Below are positions 62,807-64,000 of a stretch of DNA of 64,000 bases, piece by piece. The position numbers were made by a program, and so were the translations under genes. The stretch's first letter is position 1. The number at the start of each line of letters is the position of its first letter. A model generated the notes under the pieces. It saw only the letters and a list, made by a program, of their open reading frames with translations, was not told where the DNA came from and ran no database searches. Origin of the DNA: Amycolatopsis suaedae (GTDB lineage Bacteria > Actinomycetota > Actinomycetes > Mycobacteriales > Pseudonocardiaceae); contig NZ_SFCC01000003.1 of NCBI RefSeq assembly GCF_004214935.1, positions 434,001 through 498,000 of the forward strand, read 5' to 3'.

Positions 62807-63634
62807 CTAACGGATCACGCGCAGGCTGCCGGCGAGCCGGGTCAGTTCCTCGGCCGACAGCGCGCCTCCGACACCGGCGTCGGCGACGACGATGTGGACG
62901 TCGTCGGACCGCGAGGCGTGGGTCAGGACGGTGACGATCGCGCGGACGGCCGGCGGCTCGCACTCGCCCGGCCCGCCCTTGCGGGTCAGGGTCGCGGTGA
63001 CGCGCAGGGCACTGCGGTCGGTGCCCGGCAGATTCACGGTCTCCGAGTTCTCGACGGTCAGCGCCATCGTCCGGGGCGGGTAGATCGAGGTGAGCAGGTT
63101 GCTGACGCCGCCGACCGAGCGGTCCCAGTCTCCGGTGAGCGAGGAGTCGTCGACGCTGTCGAACCCGCTGATCGCCCTGGCCTGGTTGGCGTTCGAGCAG
63201 TAGCCGAGCGCGAGCCTCGCCGCTCCGTCCACCCGGATGATCTTGCCGTCGCCGCTGGTCAGCGGCACTTCCCGGCCGCGCGGCTCGGGGGCCCAGTTCG
63301 GTGGCACGTCCACCGCGTACCGCCCGTCACCGGACACGGTGGCCTGCCAGCCCGCCACCACGGGCCCGGTCTGCGCGGACGGGGTGTCGCGGTCGGAACG
63401 GATGTCGCGGTACCTGTCGGCGAGCAGCGTGAACCCCACCACGGCGCTCCCGATGACGATCACCAGCAGCACGCCGATCACCGGTAGGCCGAACTTGAAG
63501 GGATGGTCGAGGATCCGCCTGCCCAGCGACGGCTTCGACGGCGGCGGCGCCGGTGGTGGCGGCAGGTCGGGCGGTGGCGGTTCCGCGGGCGGGACCCAGC
63601 TCGGGTCGTCCTTCTTCTCGTCCCCAGTCGGCAT
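62807..63634 (-). CDS. Single-pass membrane protein, paralogue of the neighbour at 61544-62500
   Basis: A 275-residue protein with a Pro-rich cytoplasmic N-terminus (PPPPDLPPPPAPPP), one transmembrane helix (about 48-72) and an extracellular domain. Shared features with the convergent neighbour are the PVVAGWQ start, a GY/GYC segment followed by charged residues (LALGYCSNANQAR versus YRDGYCEGERSSR) and a C-terminal LxGSLRVIR or LRSFRG tail. Cysteines are conserved between the two. Function unknown; the family seems actinomycete-specific from its appearance. Confidence 0.8.
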   Translation of the reverse strand: MPTGDEKKDDPSWVPPAEPPPPDLPPPPAPPPSKPSLGRRILDHPFKFGLPVIGVLLVIVIGSAVVGFTLLADRYRDIRSDRDTPSAQTGPVVAGWQATVSGDGRYAVDVPPNWAPEPRGREVPLTSGDGKIIRVDGAARLALGYCSNANQARAISGFDSVDDSSLTGDWDRSVGGVSNLLTSIYPPRTMALTVENSETVNLPGTDRSALRVTATLTRKGGPGECEPPAVRAIVTVLTHASRSDDVHIVVADAGVGGALSAEELTRLAGSLRVIR

Positions 63635-63643
63635 ACCCGAAGA

Positions 63644-64000
63644 CTAGAGCGCTCCCGCGAGCGTGGGCAGGACTTCACCGGTCTCGGACAAATCCCGGAA
63701 AACGGCGTGCGCCCCGGATTCGGCGAGTTCGGCCTCGGTGTGCTTGCCGGTGGCGACCCCGACGGCGACCGCACCGTGGGCCAGGGCGGCGGCGACGTCG
63801 TTCGGGGTGTCGCCGACCACGACCACCGACTCCGCCGGGAACCGCCTGCCGTGCTTGCGTTCCGCCAGCTCCATGGCGTGGGCGACCAGGTCGGGTCGCT
63901 GCGCGGACAGCGATCCGTAGCCGCCGATGTCGAAGTCCAGGTGCCGGTGCAGGTCGAACGCCGCCAGCTTGTGCAGCGCGATTTCCGGCAGGTTGCCGGT
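63644..64000 (-). CDS. HAD-superfamily phosphatase, C-terminal part
   Basis: The frame is open through the right edge, leaving 118 residues. TGNLPEIALHKLAAFDL corresponds to HAD motif II (T/S after LV), a Lys-like position follows, and motif III is VVVVGDTPNDVAAALAHGA. It therefore belongs to the phosphoglycolate-phosphatase-like HAD hydrolases; the nucleophile Asp lies outside the window. The stop is 9 bases from the start of the membrane-protein gene on the same strand. Confidence 0.88.
   Translation of the reverse strand, partial: TGNLPEIALHKLAAFDLHRHLDFDIGGYGSLSAQRPDLVAHAMELAERKHGRRFPAESVVVVGDTPNDVAAALAHGAVAVGVATGKHTEAELAESGAHAVFRDLSETGEVLPTLAGAL

Overview
The window is very GC-rich with strongly GC-biased third codon positions, many GTG starts and overlapping stop/start codons. 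It encodes mycothione reductase, a DUF2631 protein, DUF3558-type and DUF4081-GNAT proteins and many LuxR/TetR/PadR-type regulators. This is an actinobacterium, most likely a member of the Pseudonocardiaceae (Amycolatopsis-like). That placement is inference from gene content and from the dispersed intergenic repeats; it was not tested by a search.

The chromosomal backbone is a conserved actinobacterial housekeeping run: cdsA (cut by the left edge), rlmN, DUF2631, dxr, the M50 site-2 protease gene rip, ispG, a DUF4081-GNAT acetyltransferase, a penicillin-binding transpeptidase, map and, further right, proS. Dxr and IspG are two steps of the MEP isoprenoid pathway. A block of about 22 kb (roughly 4.2-26.1 kb) lies between rlmN and the DUF2631-dxr unit and is accessory in character.

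The accessory block contains: a DUF3558-type lipoprotein; a three-gene overlapping signalling operon (histidine kinase, degenerate kinase, NarL-type regulator); an XRE-NB-ARC-TPR regulator with a possible 18-residue peptide gene upstream; and then the most interesting part, 10.5-20.4 kb. There a protein of unknown function, a SEFIR-domain protein, a SEFIR-pseudokinase fusion, a UPF1-like SF1 helicase, a winged-helix protein and a protein with a PD-(D/E)xK-like motif cluster lie together. I regard this as a candidate undescribed immune (antiphage) system. It is followed by a secreted GH87-like beta-helix glycoside hydrolase, a small unknown protein, an AT-richer pentapeptide-repeat membrane protein that looks frameshifted, and a Uma2-type nuclease-like protein.

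Right of the housekeeping run (35-49 kb) are a FadR-type regulator divergent from a CynX-like transporter, mycothione reductase, an M15 peptidase lipoprotein, a trypsin-like protease, ElaA, BioF, a PIG-L pseudogene, an ArsR regulator with an elaborate operator, a DEAD-box helicase and a RIO kinase. A repeat-filled gap of about 1 kb and a large LuxR-type ATPase (LAL) follow. From 49.8 kb there are two tandem subtilisin-like proteases, a DoxX protein and TetR pair, a cupin/FAD oxidoreductase/D-amino-acid-oxidase-like operon, YaaA, a two-domain GNAT protein, a 2-hydroxyacid dehydrogenase, a VOC protein, proS, two convergent paralogous membrane proteins separated by a dispersed repeat, and a HAD phosphatase cut by the right edge. 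I saw no tRNA, rRNA, CRISPR array, insertion sequence or integrase.
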